Source of the DNA: Clostridium sp. CAG:964 | Lineage (GTDB): Bacteria; Bacillota; Clostridia; Oscillospirales; Acutalibacteraceae | Direction: 5' to 3' | Assembly (NCBI GenBank): GCA_000435335.1 | Contig: FR891336.1 | Span: forward strand, 51,421 to 84,595 | Length of the DNA stretch: 33,175 bases | Part shown: positions 8,153 through 19,000 of the stretch, piece after piece | How positions within the stretch are numbered: the first letter of the stretch is position 1 | Layout: each line of letters opens with the position of its first letter | The notes under the pieces: model-generated | The model's database searches: none | Told to the model about the DNA's origin: nothing | The model's input: only the letters and a program-made list of their open reading frames with translations | Position numbers and translations under genes: made by a program

Positions 8153-8805
8153 TGGATTACAGAGAAAATGCAGGATATGTCATAACGGATTCCTGCCATG
8201 TGGGCGAAAGCGAGTTTGTATTGGGCGTCCATTTGACAGCGCCTCAGCAATTCGTTACCTGGAAATGCAAAGACCGGACGGATTACTACTGGGGCCACTA
8301 TTTCAGCAGCCTGTTTGACGCGCAAAAGGATTTGGTAGCGCGGGCGCATGAGGAGGTTCAATATCTGGAGCAGCGCGGCATTGATCCCAACAAGATGGAG
8401 CTGGAACCCGCCGATTCCCCCTGGGGAGAAATCCAGACCTGCCACACCCTTTGCCCCGGCGCTTATTCCGTCAGCACCGCAGGCCATGGCGGGGTTATGG
8501 TCAGCCGGGAGCTTGCGGACAAGGTGCTTTGCAAGGAGGCCAAGACCTGCGGCTTTATGGAGCGCGGCTACCTTTGCTTTGAGGAGGACTGCGCCGCGCC
8601 GGTGGCTTTGCGGGAGCTGATGGACAGAGGGCTGTATCAAGCGCCTGTCAACGAGTATTTTGCCCCTGGGGAATACGAGGCTGTGATTAACGACAGCCTG
8701 CAAACCTTCCACCCGGAATACTGGCAGGCACGGGAAAAGATGAGGGCGGAAAAGGCGCGGACTCCCCACTCAAAAACTGCAAAACACAAGGAGCGTGAAC
8801 GATGA
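8149..8805 (+). CDS. DUF7007-like ICE accessory protein, paralogous N-domain B
   Basis: A 218-residue protein starting at ATG 8149 (a second ATG follows at 8152), eight bases after AAGGAG. The N-terminal ~70 residues are related to the preceding protein. The middle segment SPWGEIQTCHTLCPGAYSVSTAGHGGVMVSRELAD (about residues 90-124) matches the pattern of DUF7007 proteins (SPWG ... G-[IV]-x-x-V-S-T-x-x-H-G-G), known from mobile elements but without an assigned reaction. The remainder carries Cys/Asp/Glu-rich FEEDCAAPVALREL and a helical tail. It ends in KERER, encoded by the next gene's ribosome binding site. A DNA-processing or anti-defence role is possible but unproven. Confidence 0.72.
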   Translation: MMDYRENAGYVITDSCHVGESEFVLGVHLTAPQQFVTWKCKDRTDYYWGHYFSSLFDAQKDLVARAHEEVQYLEQRGIDPNKMELEPADSPWGEIQTCHTLCPGAYSVSTAGHGGVMVSRELADKVLCKEAKTCGFMERGYLCFEEDCAAPVALRELMDRGLYQAPVNEYFAPGEYEAVINDSLQTFHPEYWQAREKMRAEKARTPHSKTAKHKERER

Positions 8806-9761
8806 TGAAGTTTCAAATTACCAGCATGACCCCGGAGGAACGGCTGTACGCATACAGCCAGAGCAGTCAGATCGAGGGTCAAACGGGCTGTATCGGCTAT
8901 CTGCGCGGGGATTTTGGCGCTGGGCAAGAGTTTTATACTTCCTGGTTCGACCGCCGAAAGGAATATAAGGACGGTGAGTTCAAGGCGGAGTTTGACGAAG
9001 TGGTCAACGCCTTGCGGGAAAAGGATGGGCTGCTTTGTAGCCGGGCCAGCATGAACAGGTTCTGCTGTCAACATCCAGAGGCTGAATTTGAGGGGAACTA
9101 CTGCACCGAGTATGGTTTTAAGGTGCAAACGTCCCAGCACACCTATATGCTGCGGTGTAATCTCAACTATGGAGATTATAACTTTTACCTCTACGCCTAC
9201 GTTGCCCGGTTTTTAGAACACCACATAGAGAAGGCCCAAGAAGGCATTCGATTTATGGCTTCCAGCGGCAGGGAGCTGTTCCGTATTCCAGACGGCGACC
9301 ACATCCGTATTCAGCGTTCCGATGGCAGTCATGTTGACCGAAGCTGCCGGTATATTGACGAGTGCCATATGGAGATTGGCGGTGGATGGGATAACCTCTG
9401 TCATGTCTATCAATTCGCTGAGATGATGGAACGAAACGGCAGCACCGTCATTCCCCTACGCTCCTCTCTGCCTGCACAATGCTTCAGCGTACTTCCTTCA
9501 TCCGGGGAACTGATTCTCCTAACCAGGGGTGAAAATGGATACAGCCCCTGCTATGATTTTTCAACCCCCGACGCCAGACAGAATCGGGAGTTCGCGGATG
9601 ACTGCAATGTGAAAAACGGTGTCACCAAAGCGCAGGAGGCCGCCATGCTGGCCGGCTCCATGTTCGGATGGCAGACCCCTGCCGCAGACCCCAAAAACTA
9701 CGATGAGCAGGGTCAACCAGTCAAATCCCGACAGCGCAAAGCTGCGTCATTGGAAAGGTAG
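8802..9761 (+). CDS. Conserved hypothetical ICE protein (319 aa)
   Basis: Starts at ATG 8802 (or 8805), eight bases after AAGGAG (8788-8793) and overlapping the previous stop. Residues 1-150 contain a GYLRGDFG...FYTSWFDRR opening and aromatic-rich strands (YGDYNFYLYAYVARFLEHHIEKA). A second part (about 165-225: FRIPDGDHIRI...CRYIDECHMEIGG...CHVYQFAEMMERNG) resembles small domains that recur in large polyvalent ICE and phage proteins. The tail (VTKAQEAAMLAGSMFGWQTP) is conserved-looking and helical. No catalytic residues were recognised. It belongs to the accessory operon leading into the giant methylase-helicase. Confidence 0.7.
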   Translation: MMKFQITSMTPEERLYAYSQSSQIEGQTGCIGYLRGDFGAGQEFYTSWFDRRKEYKDGEFKAEFDEVVNALREKDGLLCSRASMNRFCCQHPEAEFEGNYCTEYGFKVQTSQHTYMLRCNLNYGDYNFYLYAYVARFLEHHIEKAQEGIRFMASSGRELFRIPDGDHIRIQRSDGSHVDRSCRYIDECHMEIGGGWDNLCHVYQFAEMMERNGSTVIPLRSSLPAQCFSVLPSSGELILLTRGENGYSPCYDFSTPDARQNREFADDCNVKNGVTKAQEAAMLAGSMFGWQTPAADPKNYDEQGQPVKSRQRKAASLER

Positions 9762-9770
9762 GTGAGAAAA

Positions 9771-10079
9771 ATGGCAAATCTGCCGCCCGTAAAACTGGAA
9801 ACACACACCACATGGTTTAATCTTCTGCTTACGCTTCTGCGTGAACACGCCCAAAACAATCCGTATGAGGAATACCGCCAGATGGCACAACGGCTGTTCT
9901 CCAAATGTATGGCCTACGGAACGCCTTTTACAGATGGATATGGAGCGTCCTGCGTGGATCTGCGGCTGTACCCCAGCGAAGCCGGAGAAACCATCTGGCT
10001 GCTTCTGCTTACCCTTTGCAGGCAGTATGACCCGGATCGAGATTACAGCGCGGAGCTGAAAAACACAGAAAAAGAATAA
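9771..10079 (+). CDS. Conserved hypothetical ICE protein (102 aa)
   Basis: Start placed at ATG 9771, preceded by AAAGG (9754-9758) and AGGTGAG (9760-9766); an in-frame GTG at 9762 would add three residues. The protein is short, soluble and rich in aromatic/helical residues (TWFNLLLTLLREHAQNNPYEEYRQMAQRLFSKCM). It lies nine bases after the previous stop and 20 bases before the giant ORF start, so it belongs to the same operon. Function unknown. Confidence 0.68.
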   Translation: MANLPPVKLETHTTWFNLLLTLLREHAQNNPYEEYRQMAQRLFSKCMAYGTPFTDGYGASCVDLRLYPSEAGETIWLLLLTLCRQYDPDRDYSAELKNTEKE

Positions 10080-10099
10080 CAAAAAAGGAGGTGCAACCG

Positions 10100-13000
10100 A
10101 TGGCGATACGATACAAAGCATTGACGGAGCTGTACCATGAAACCCAGCGAAGTGTGACAGCTCCGGCACAGTGGCAGGCATTTCTTGCCTCAGCCTGCCG
10201 CAACTACCGTCTTTCCTTTGATGAGCAGTTGCTTGTCTATGCCCAGCGCCCGGACGCCACCGCCGTCCTGGAGATCGAGCGATGGAATAAACGGTTTGGG
10301 CGCTGGGTAAACCGGGGCGCGAATGGCATTGCTGTTTTTGACGGCGAGCATACGGGCAGGCCCCGGCTGAAATATTACTTTGACATTTCCGACACCCATG
10401 AGGGGAACTTCCCCCAGTCCATCCCTCTTTGGGCTGTGAGGCCGGAATATGAACCGGAAATCATCGAAACGCTGGAGAACAGCTTTGGCGAGCTGGAGCA
10501 TAAGGAGGATTTGGGCGCGGCCCTGCTCTCTGCGGCGAAAAACGCAGTGGAGGATAACATCCAGGACTACCTCTCCGAACTGAAAACCGTTACGGAAGGC
10601 AGCTTTTTAGAGGAATTGGACGAATACAACGTGGAAGTCCTGTACCGCAAGGCCCTGGAAAACAGCATTGGATATATGCTCATGGTGCGCTGCGGCCTTG
10701 ACCCTGCCGGAACCTTTGAGGATGAGGATTTCCGGGATGTGCTGAATTTTAACACGCCGGAAACCCTCAACGCCCTGGGCGTGGCCACCGGCGACATCTC
10801 CCAGATGTGCCTTTCCGAGATTTCCCGCACCGTCCTCGCCCTGCAAAGACAGCCCCAAAAAGAGAATCGCACATTTGCAGGCCAGCCGCAAATCCAGTAT
10901 GCTGTAACTGAACAGAGAAACCAGCCGTCAGAAAGGAGTTTTGAGAATGAACGGGATCACATACACGAGACAGGGCGACTACAACCTGCCGAACCTTCTG
11001 CCCCCGCAGGAGCCGGAGGCTCCCTCTGGGAAATACGCATTGCTTCGGAAGAAGTTTCTGAAAGAACACCGCAGGATCACCTACACGAACCTGTTGACCA
11101 GCGGGCAGCTCTCCAGCCATCTGGCGGAGATCGAGCAGACGGCCCAGCGCCAGATGGAGCAGATGGTGACACAGATGGCCAAAGAGAACGGCGTGACGGA
11201 GGAGCTGAAGGAGCGCGACCCGATGAAGTGGGTAGGGCTGATGAACAACCTTCAGAACGCAGCGGAGGAGATCATACTGAAAGAGCTGATTTACAACTAA
11301 TTTCCGAACCGGAACAGCCCAGCACCCTAAATGCAGAGGAAGCGGACAGCCCAGAGCTGCCCGCTTTTTTGGATGAAAAGCAGATCATGGCCGTTATCGC
11401 CAATAAGGACGATGACCTCAAGTATAAGAAACAGCAGATCGAGCTTTTCTTCTCCGTCCACCAGGATACGCAGGAACGGGCCGATTATCTGAAAACGGCT
11501 TACCAGGACAGGTACACCGAAATCATTGCAGATGGGCAGCGCCTGGGGTATAAGCCGCAGGAGGACGGGCTGCTCATGTGGGAAGGCTCTTACCCATCTC
11601 GCACCAAAGAAGCCGTGTTTTCCTGGGGTTTGGTGGCGGAATGGACAGCCCAGCTCATCGACAAAAAAGAATACTTTATCCAGACGGACATCCGCAAGCT
11701 CCCCACACAGGAGGGCCAGCAGATGTCCCTCTTTGATTTTGGAGTTTTCAGCCAGCCGCAGTCGGAAGGCGGAAACCAGATTTCCCTCTTTTCTCATGCG
11801 CTGCCCCAGCAGGTGATCGATGAGGCACTTTGTATCGGCTCCAACCATGAGAACAGCCGCCTCACCATCTGCGCCTATTTCAAAAAGGATAAGCCAGACA
11901 ACGCCCGTTTCCTTGCAGAACACTATGGGGAAAACGGCGCGGGCTTCTGTCTGGATGGGCGCAAGTATGCTGTCTGGTACAATGCCGAAGGAATCCGCAT
12001 AGCCGGGGGCGAGAGCGCCCAGGGTTCCAGCGCCACGCTTATCTCCTGGGAACAGGCGGCAGCCCGTATCCGGGAACTGCTGGAGCTGGGGCGGTATATG
12101 CCCCAGAGCGAGCTTGACCAAGTAGATCACTATGAAATCCATGACCTGGCCGACCGGCTGCTGCTGATGTTCCGTGACATTGAGGATGAAGAAAAGCGGT
12201 TTTTCCCCTCATTGCGAGCCATCTATGATAAACCAGGTGGATTCCCGGAGGCAGTGGAGGAAATCGCAGGGCTGTTAGGCCGGGAAGATAGCTTACAGGC
12301 CATCCTCTCCGAATATGAAGCGTTTGCCGCAGCCTATCAGGATAACCCGGACATTCTGCGTTTCCGTTTTTATCGGCCTCTTGTGCTGCAAGCACAGCTT
12401 ACAGATTTACAGCGGGAACCTCTGCACTTTACCGCCGCTGAAAGTTATGACCCTCAGCGGCGTTTGTATATCTCCATGGATGAGATTGACAGACTTTTGC
12501 GCGGAGGAAAACGCAGCACCGACTACCGGCTGGCAGTGTATTCCTTTTACCGCAACCACACAGACCGCAGGGAGCGCGAGGATTTCTTAAAGAATTACCA
12601 TGGGGAATACAGCGGGTATCATGGCGGAAATGACAACGTGACCTATCAGCCCGGCAAGGGCGTCCATTTCAGCCATGGCAGTATCACAGAGCCTTACGCC
12701 AAGGTGGAGCTGAAATGGAACGCGGTGGAAAAGCGCGTCAGCGCCATGATCGCCCAGGGGCGGTTTTTATCCGAGGATGACCGGGCCGCTATGCCGCAGT
12801 ATGAAAAACACCAGCTTGCCCGGAACATCCACACTTTCTTTGAGAACGTACCCCAGGAGCAGCCGCACCCCTATCCGTTTGGCTTTGACTATTGGGACGC
12901 GGTGAAGCTCATCGAGCCGCAGCTTGACGACCCGGCCCGCGTGGAGGAAATCTACCAGATGATGGTGCCGGTGTGGGAAGCCACCCCGCAGGACGACCGG

Positions 13001-16000
13001 ATGTATAAGTGGCGGCAAACAGCCTTTGAAAACCTTTCTGCGTTCCGGCAGGGTACTTTTACCCTCTTTGCGGAACACAAGGAGCCTGCGGCCCCCGCCA
13101 TGCCCCCGGAAAAAGCCTATGACCTGGGCTATGGACATCTGGGGAACGGCCTCACTGTCTGGAACAGGCTGGAGGAAGAACACGGGGATTACAAAACGGT
13201 GGCCCATATCGCCCCCGACCGCACCGTGCAATTTTATGATGAGGAAATGCCCCAGACGGTGCGGGATCAGATTCAGCATATTGCCGACACCTCAGAAATG
13301 ACGGTTTCCGCCACTCAGGACGCGCCCGTGTTTCACACGCCGCCCAAAGTGCAGGAACCACCCCAAAAAGAAGAAGCCGCAGACCCCTATTCCAAGCTGG
13401 CGGCCCAAGTGCTGTATTTTATTGGCGAGTTTGACGGCTCCCGGATGGGCTATGGGGATACCGACGCGCAGGCAGTAGAAACCATTGCAGAACAGCTCCA
13501 TGACCCGGCCCGGCGTGAGGAAATCCGAAGGCTTCTGCAATCTTTCCTCGACCATGCCGACCCGGAGGAAGAAATCGCGGCAGACATCACCCTTTGTATA
13601 GAAGAAATGGAGGAGCTGCCCCCGGCACTCACCCCGGAACAGGCCCAGCGGGAAGAAATTGCGGGGTATCTGGAAGAAGCTGGGTTTGTGGCTTCCGAAG
13701 AATTGATCGCAGACGGCATTGCCGAATACCAAGCCCACGGAGGCGAAGGAAGCAACCGGGAAATTGCAGGCTTTATTGAGCGTGAGTTTTTGACAGAGGA
13801 ACCGGATACAGAACTTCTGGAAAAGGCAAAGGATCTGATTAACGAGTTTTGTGAGGATGAATACAACGAGCCTGCTGATTTCAGCGACCTGGGGAATGTG
13901 GGTCTTGCCTACACCACTATTACAGATGAGAAAATCCCCATCCAGGTCAACGCTGATCTGGTCAACTTCCGCATAGAGAGGTATCTGAACGGCGAATTCC
14001 TGGAGCGCAGGCAGTACAAGAGCCTGGAGGAACTCATCCAAAACGAGCTGGAGGAACTGGTCTTTGATAACCTTATCTCTGCTTCAGAGGAAGAACTGGA
14101 ATCCATCCACATTTTTAACGGTGATCCGGCTTCTCAGGAGAATTACCGGCTGTTGAGCCGCCTAAAAGCCGACTGCGATTACTTTCTGGGGGCTGGCAAA
14201 CGGGCGGAAAAGCACCTTTGGTCTGGATATGTAAGAACGCATCTTGATAAAATGCGGGAATTATATGCTGCTCTCCCTGAAAAACCGGAATGGCTTGCCC
14301 CGGAGGATATAGGGCGCTATGACCGCCTGATGGCCCCGCCTTATCAAGTAGTCGTGTATCCTAACGAGGAGAAAGGGTTTGTAGACAAGCAGAGGTATCA
14401 AACGCTTGCAGAAGCGGAACAGGCTGCACAGAAGTATGTGGACGGCGTTATGGAGGGGGAAAGCGACTTTGCCTACGAGGGCGCTGCCGTCTATGACATT
14501 CATGAAAACAGATGGCTGTGCGTTTTCAGGAACTTCCCCAATCAATATGCAATCGAGCAAGCTGCACAGGCTCTCTCCCCAGAGGAACAGGCAGAATTAC
14601 AACCTCTAAAAGAAAGAATGCTCCCGCAGTTGCCCAAGCGCCCCCGCCGTGAGCGCGTGACCTTTGCCCCTCTACACCCGGAAATCCCCAGGGAACAGCG
14701 CCATGATTTTCATATCACTGATGACGCCCTGGGGCATGGCACACCCAGCGAAAAATATGCAGCTAACGCAGCCGCCATCCGTACCTTGAAGCAGATCGAG
14801 GCCGAGGAACGGCTGGCTACCCCGGAAGAACAGGAGGCGCTATCCCGCTATGTGGGCTGGGGTGGCCTTGCGGACTGCTTTGAAGAAACCAGCCCCCATT
14901 ACCAGGAACTGAAAAGCCTTTTGGACGAGGACGAGTACGCGGCGGCAAGGGCCAGCTCCCTCACCGCCTTTTATACCCCGCCCGTTGTCATCCGGGGAAT
15001 CTACAAGGCTCTCTCCCAGATGGGCTTCCAGCAGGGCAATATCTTAGAGCCATCCTGCGGCACCGGCAACTTTTTGGGGCTTCTCCCGGCAGATATGGCA
15101 GGCAGCAAAACCTACGGTGTGGAGCTGGACAGTATCAGCGGCAGAATCGCCCAGCAGCTTTACCAGAATGCCAGCATTTCCGTGAACGGCTTTGAAAAGG
15201 TGCAAATGCCCGACAGCTTCTTTGATGTAGCGGTGGGCAACGTCCCCTTTGGGGATTTCAAGGTGATAGATAAGCGGTACGACAAGCACCACTGGCTCAT
15301 CCACGACTATTTCTTTGGGAAGGCGCTGGACAAGGTGCGGCCCGGAGGGGTTATTGCTTTTGTTACCAGCAAGGGAACCATGGACAAGGAAAACTCTGCC
15401 GTCCGCAAATATCTGGCCCAGCGCGCCGATTTGATTGGCGCTATCCGCCTGCCGGACAACACCTTCAAGCAAAATGCCGGAACAAAAGTCACCAGCGACA
15501 TCCTCTTTCTGCAAAAGCGCGACCATATCACGGATTTGGAGCCGGATTGGCTGCATTTGGATACGGATGAAAACGGCATCCGCATGAACAGCTATTTTGT
15601 GCAGCACCCGGAGATGGTTTTAGGCGACATGGTGATGGAATCCACGCGGTTTGGCCCGGACAGCGCCTGCAAAGCCCGCGAGGGGGCCGACCTGTCAGAG
15701 CTGCTTGCCGAAGCCGTCCAGTTTTTGCAGGCGGAGATCAAGCCCTACGAGCTGGAGGAACTGGACGAGGAGGAAGACCGCTCCATCCCCGCCGACCCGA
15801 ATGTCAGGAACTTTAGTTATACCGTTGTGGATGGACAGGTGTACTATCGGGAAAACAGCCGTATGCACCCTTTGGAGGTATCCGTGACGGCGGAAAACCG
15901 AATCCGGGGCATGATCGAGCTGCGGGAATGTGTGCGCCGGCTCATCGACTACCAGACCGAAGGCTATCCGGACGCAGACGTCAAAGAGGAGCAGGCAAAG

Positions 16001-19000
16001 CTCAATACCCTGTATGACAGCTTCACAAAAAAATACGGCCTTATCAGCAGCCGGGGCAATAAACTGGCCTTTTCGGAGGACTCCAGCTATTGCCTTTTGT
16101 GTTCTCTGGAGGTGCTGGACGAAGATGGCAGCCTAAAAAGAAAAACGGATATGTTCACCAAACGCACCATCCGGCCCCATGTGGCTGTGACCAGCGTGGA
16201 CACCGCCAGCGAGGCCCTGGCTGTTTCGATTGCAGAGAAAGCCCGTGTAGACATGGAGTATATGGCCCAGCTTTCCGGCAAATCCCCGGAGGAACTGGAG
16301 GCCGAGCTTTCCGGCGTGATTTTCCGCAACATCGAAGGCCCGGAAAACCCGGACAGGCTGCGGGGAGCTTCCCTCAGCCTGCAAGCCTTTTCCCCCGTGA
16401 CGGCGGACGAATACCTTTCGGGGAATGTACGCCGCAAGCTGCGGATGGCAAAAGCCTTTCTGGAGGCGGCCCCGGACAGCCAAAAGGCAGCCGCCCGTAA
16501 ACAGGTGGAGGCTTTGGAGGCTGTCCAGCCTCACGACCTGGGCGCTGGGGAGATCGGTGTGCGTATTGGCGCGAATTGGGTTCCTATCGACGTATATCAG
16601 CAGTTTATGGTGGAGCTGCTCACTCCCTATGGGCAGGCCCAGAATCGTATCAAAATCCTGCGCTCCGAGTCCACCGGCCAGTGGAATATCACCGAGAAAA
16701 ACTTTGACCGGGCCAATGTCAAGGCTAACACCACCTACGGCACCAAGCGCATGAGCGCCTACCACATCCTGGAGCAAACCCTGAACCAGAAGGATGTGCG
16801 GGTTTTTGATTATATCGAGGACGAACATGGCAATAAAAAGCCGGTTCTCAACAAAAAAGAAACCGCTATCGCCCAGGACAGGCAGGAGCTTATCAAGCAG
16901 AGGTTTTCCGAGTGGGTTTGGAAAGACATCGACCGCAGGGAACGGCTGTGCGCCATCTACAACGAAACCTTCAATTCCAGCCGTCCCCGTGAATACGACG
17001 GCCAGCATATCCGTTTCGAGGGCATGAACCCGGCAATTACGCTGCGGCCCCACCAGATCAATGCCATCGCCCATGTTATGTACGGCGGGAATACCCTGCT
17101 GGCTCACGAGGTAGGCGCGGGCAAAACCTTTGAAATGGTGGCCGCCGCCATGGAGATGAAACGGCTGGGGCTTTGCACCAAGTCGCTTGTGGTGGTGCCA
17201 AACCATCTCACGGAACAATGGGCGGCGGAATGGCTCCAGCTCTATCCCAGCGCCAATATTCTGGTTGCTACGAAAAAAGACTTTGAAACACAAAACCGCA
17301 AGAAGTTTTGCAGCCGTATTGCCACCGGCGACTATGACGCGGTTATCATCGGCCACAGCCAGTTTGAGAAAATCCCCATGAGCGCCGAGCGCCAGCAGGC
17401 CATTTTACAGCAGCAGATTGATGAAATCCTGTTTGGCATTGAACAGGCCAAAGCACAGAAGGCGGAACGCTACACCGTCAAGCAGATGGAGCGCACCCGG
17501 AAATCCTTAGAGGCAAAGCTGGAAAAACTGAACGACCAGAGCCGCAAGGACGATGTGGTGACGTTTGAGCAGCTCGGCGTTGACCGCCTGTTTGTGGATG
17601 AGAGCCATTATTTTAAGAACCTCTTTTTAATGACGAAAATGCGCAACGTAGGCGGGATCGCCCAGACCGAAGCGCAGAAAAGTTCCGACCTCTTTATGAA
17701 ATGTCGCTATCTGGATGAACTCACCGGAGGGCGCGGCACAATTTTTGCCACAGGCACCCCCATCTCGAACAGTATGGTGGAGCTTTACACCATCCAGCGG
17801 TATTTGCAGTACGGGCTGTTGCAGGAAATGGGCCTCATCCATTTTGACGATTGGGCCAGCGACTTTGGAGAAACCATCACCGCCATCGAGCTGTCCCCGG
17901 AAGGCACCGGTTATCGGGCCAAGACCCGGTTTGCCAAGTTTTTCAATCTGCCGGAGCTGATGGCCGCTTTCAAACAGGTGGCCGACATCCAGACGGCAGA
18001 TATGCTCCATCTTCCCGTGCCAAAGGCCAACTTTCACACAGAGGTTATCAAGCCGTCCGAGCTTCAGCAGGAGATGGTGAAAGGGCTGGCGGAACGGGCG
18101 GAAAAAATCCGGGATGGAGGCGTTGACCCCCATGTGGACAATATGCTGCGCATTACCAATGACGGGCGCAAGCTGGCCCTGGATATGCGTCTTATCAACC
18201 CGCTGGCTGCCGACGACCCAAACGGCAAGGTGGCTGTCTGCGCCCGGAACGTCTACAAAATCTGGGAACAGACCAAAGAACAGCGTTCGACCCAGCTTGT
18301 ATTCTGCGATCTGTCCACGCCCACCAAAGACGGCTCTTTCAACGTATATGACGATCTGAAAAAGAAGCTCATGGAGCAGGGTATCCCGGAGGATGAGATC
18401 GCGTTCATCCATGACGCCGACAGTGAGGTAAAAAAGAAGGCGCTGTTTGCGAAAGTCCGTGCCGGGCAGATACGAGTGCTGATGGGAAGCACTCAGAAGA
18501 TGGGCGCTGGCACTAACGTACAGGACAGGCTGATCGCCCTGCACGATCTGGATTGCCCCTGGCGGCCTTCCGACCTTCAGCAGCGGCTGGGCCGTATTGT
18601 CCGTCAGGGGAATGAAAACGAGGAGGTGGAAATCTTCCGCTATGTAACCGAGGGTACGTTTGACGCTTACCTTTACCAGCTTGTGGAAAACAAGCAGAAA
18701 TTCATTGCTCAGATCATGACCAGCAAGGCCCCTGTCCGAGTGGCAGAGGATGTGGACGAAACGGCCCTCAGCTATTCCGAGATCAAGGCGCTGGCCACCG
18801 GCAACCCTCTCATCATTGAAAAATGCAATTTGGATATGGAGGTGGCAAAGCTCAATATGCTCAAGGCCAGCTATCTCAATCAGCGGTATTCCCTGGAGGA
18901 GCTGGTGCTGCGCGAATACCCGGCAGACATCGCTCGGATTACAGAACGGATTGCGGGCTATGAGAAGGATGTGGCGCTGGCAGCCGCCCATCCGAAAGGT

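Noticed and set aside
16133..17356. A 407-codon open frame on the - strand
   Set aside because: Antisense shadow of the giant gene between its methylase and helicase parts; no family-like sequence.
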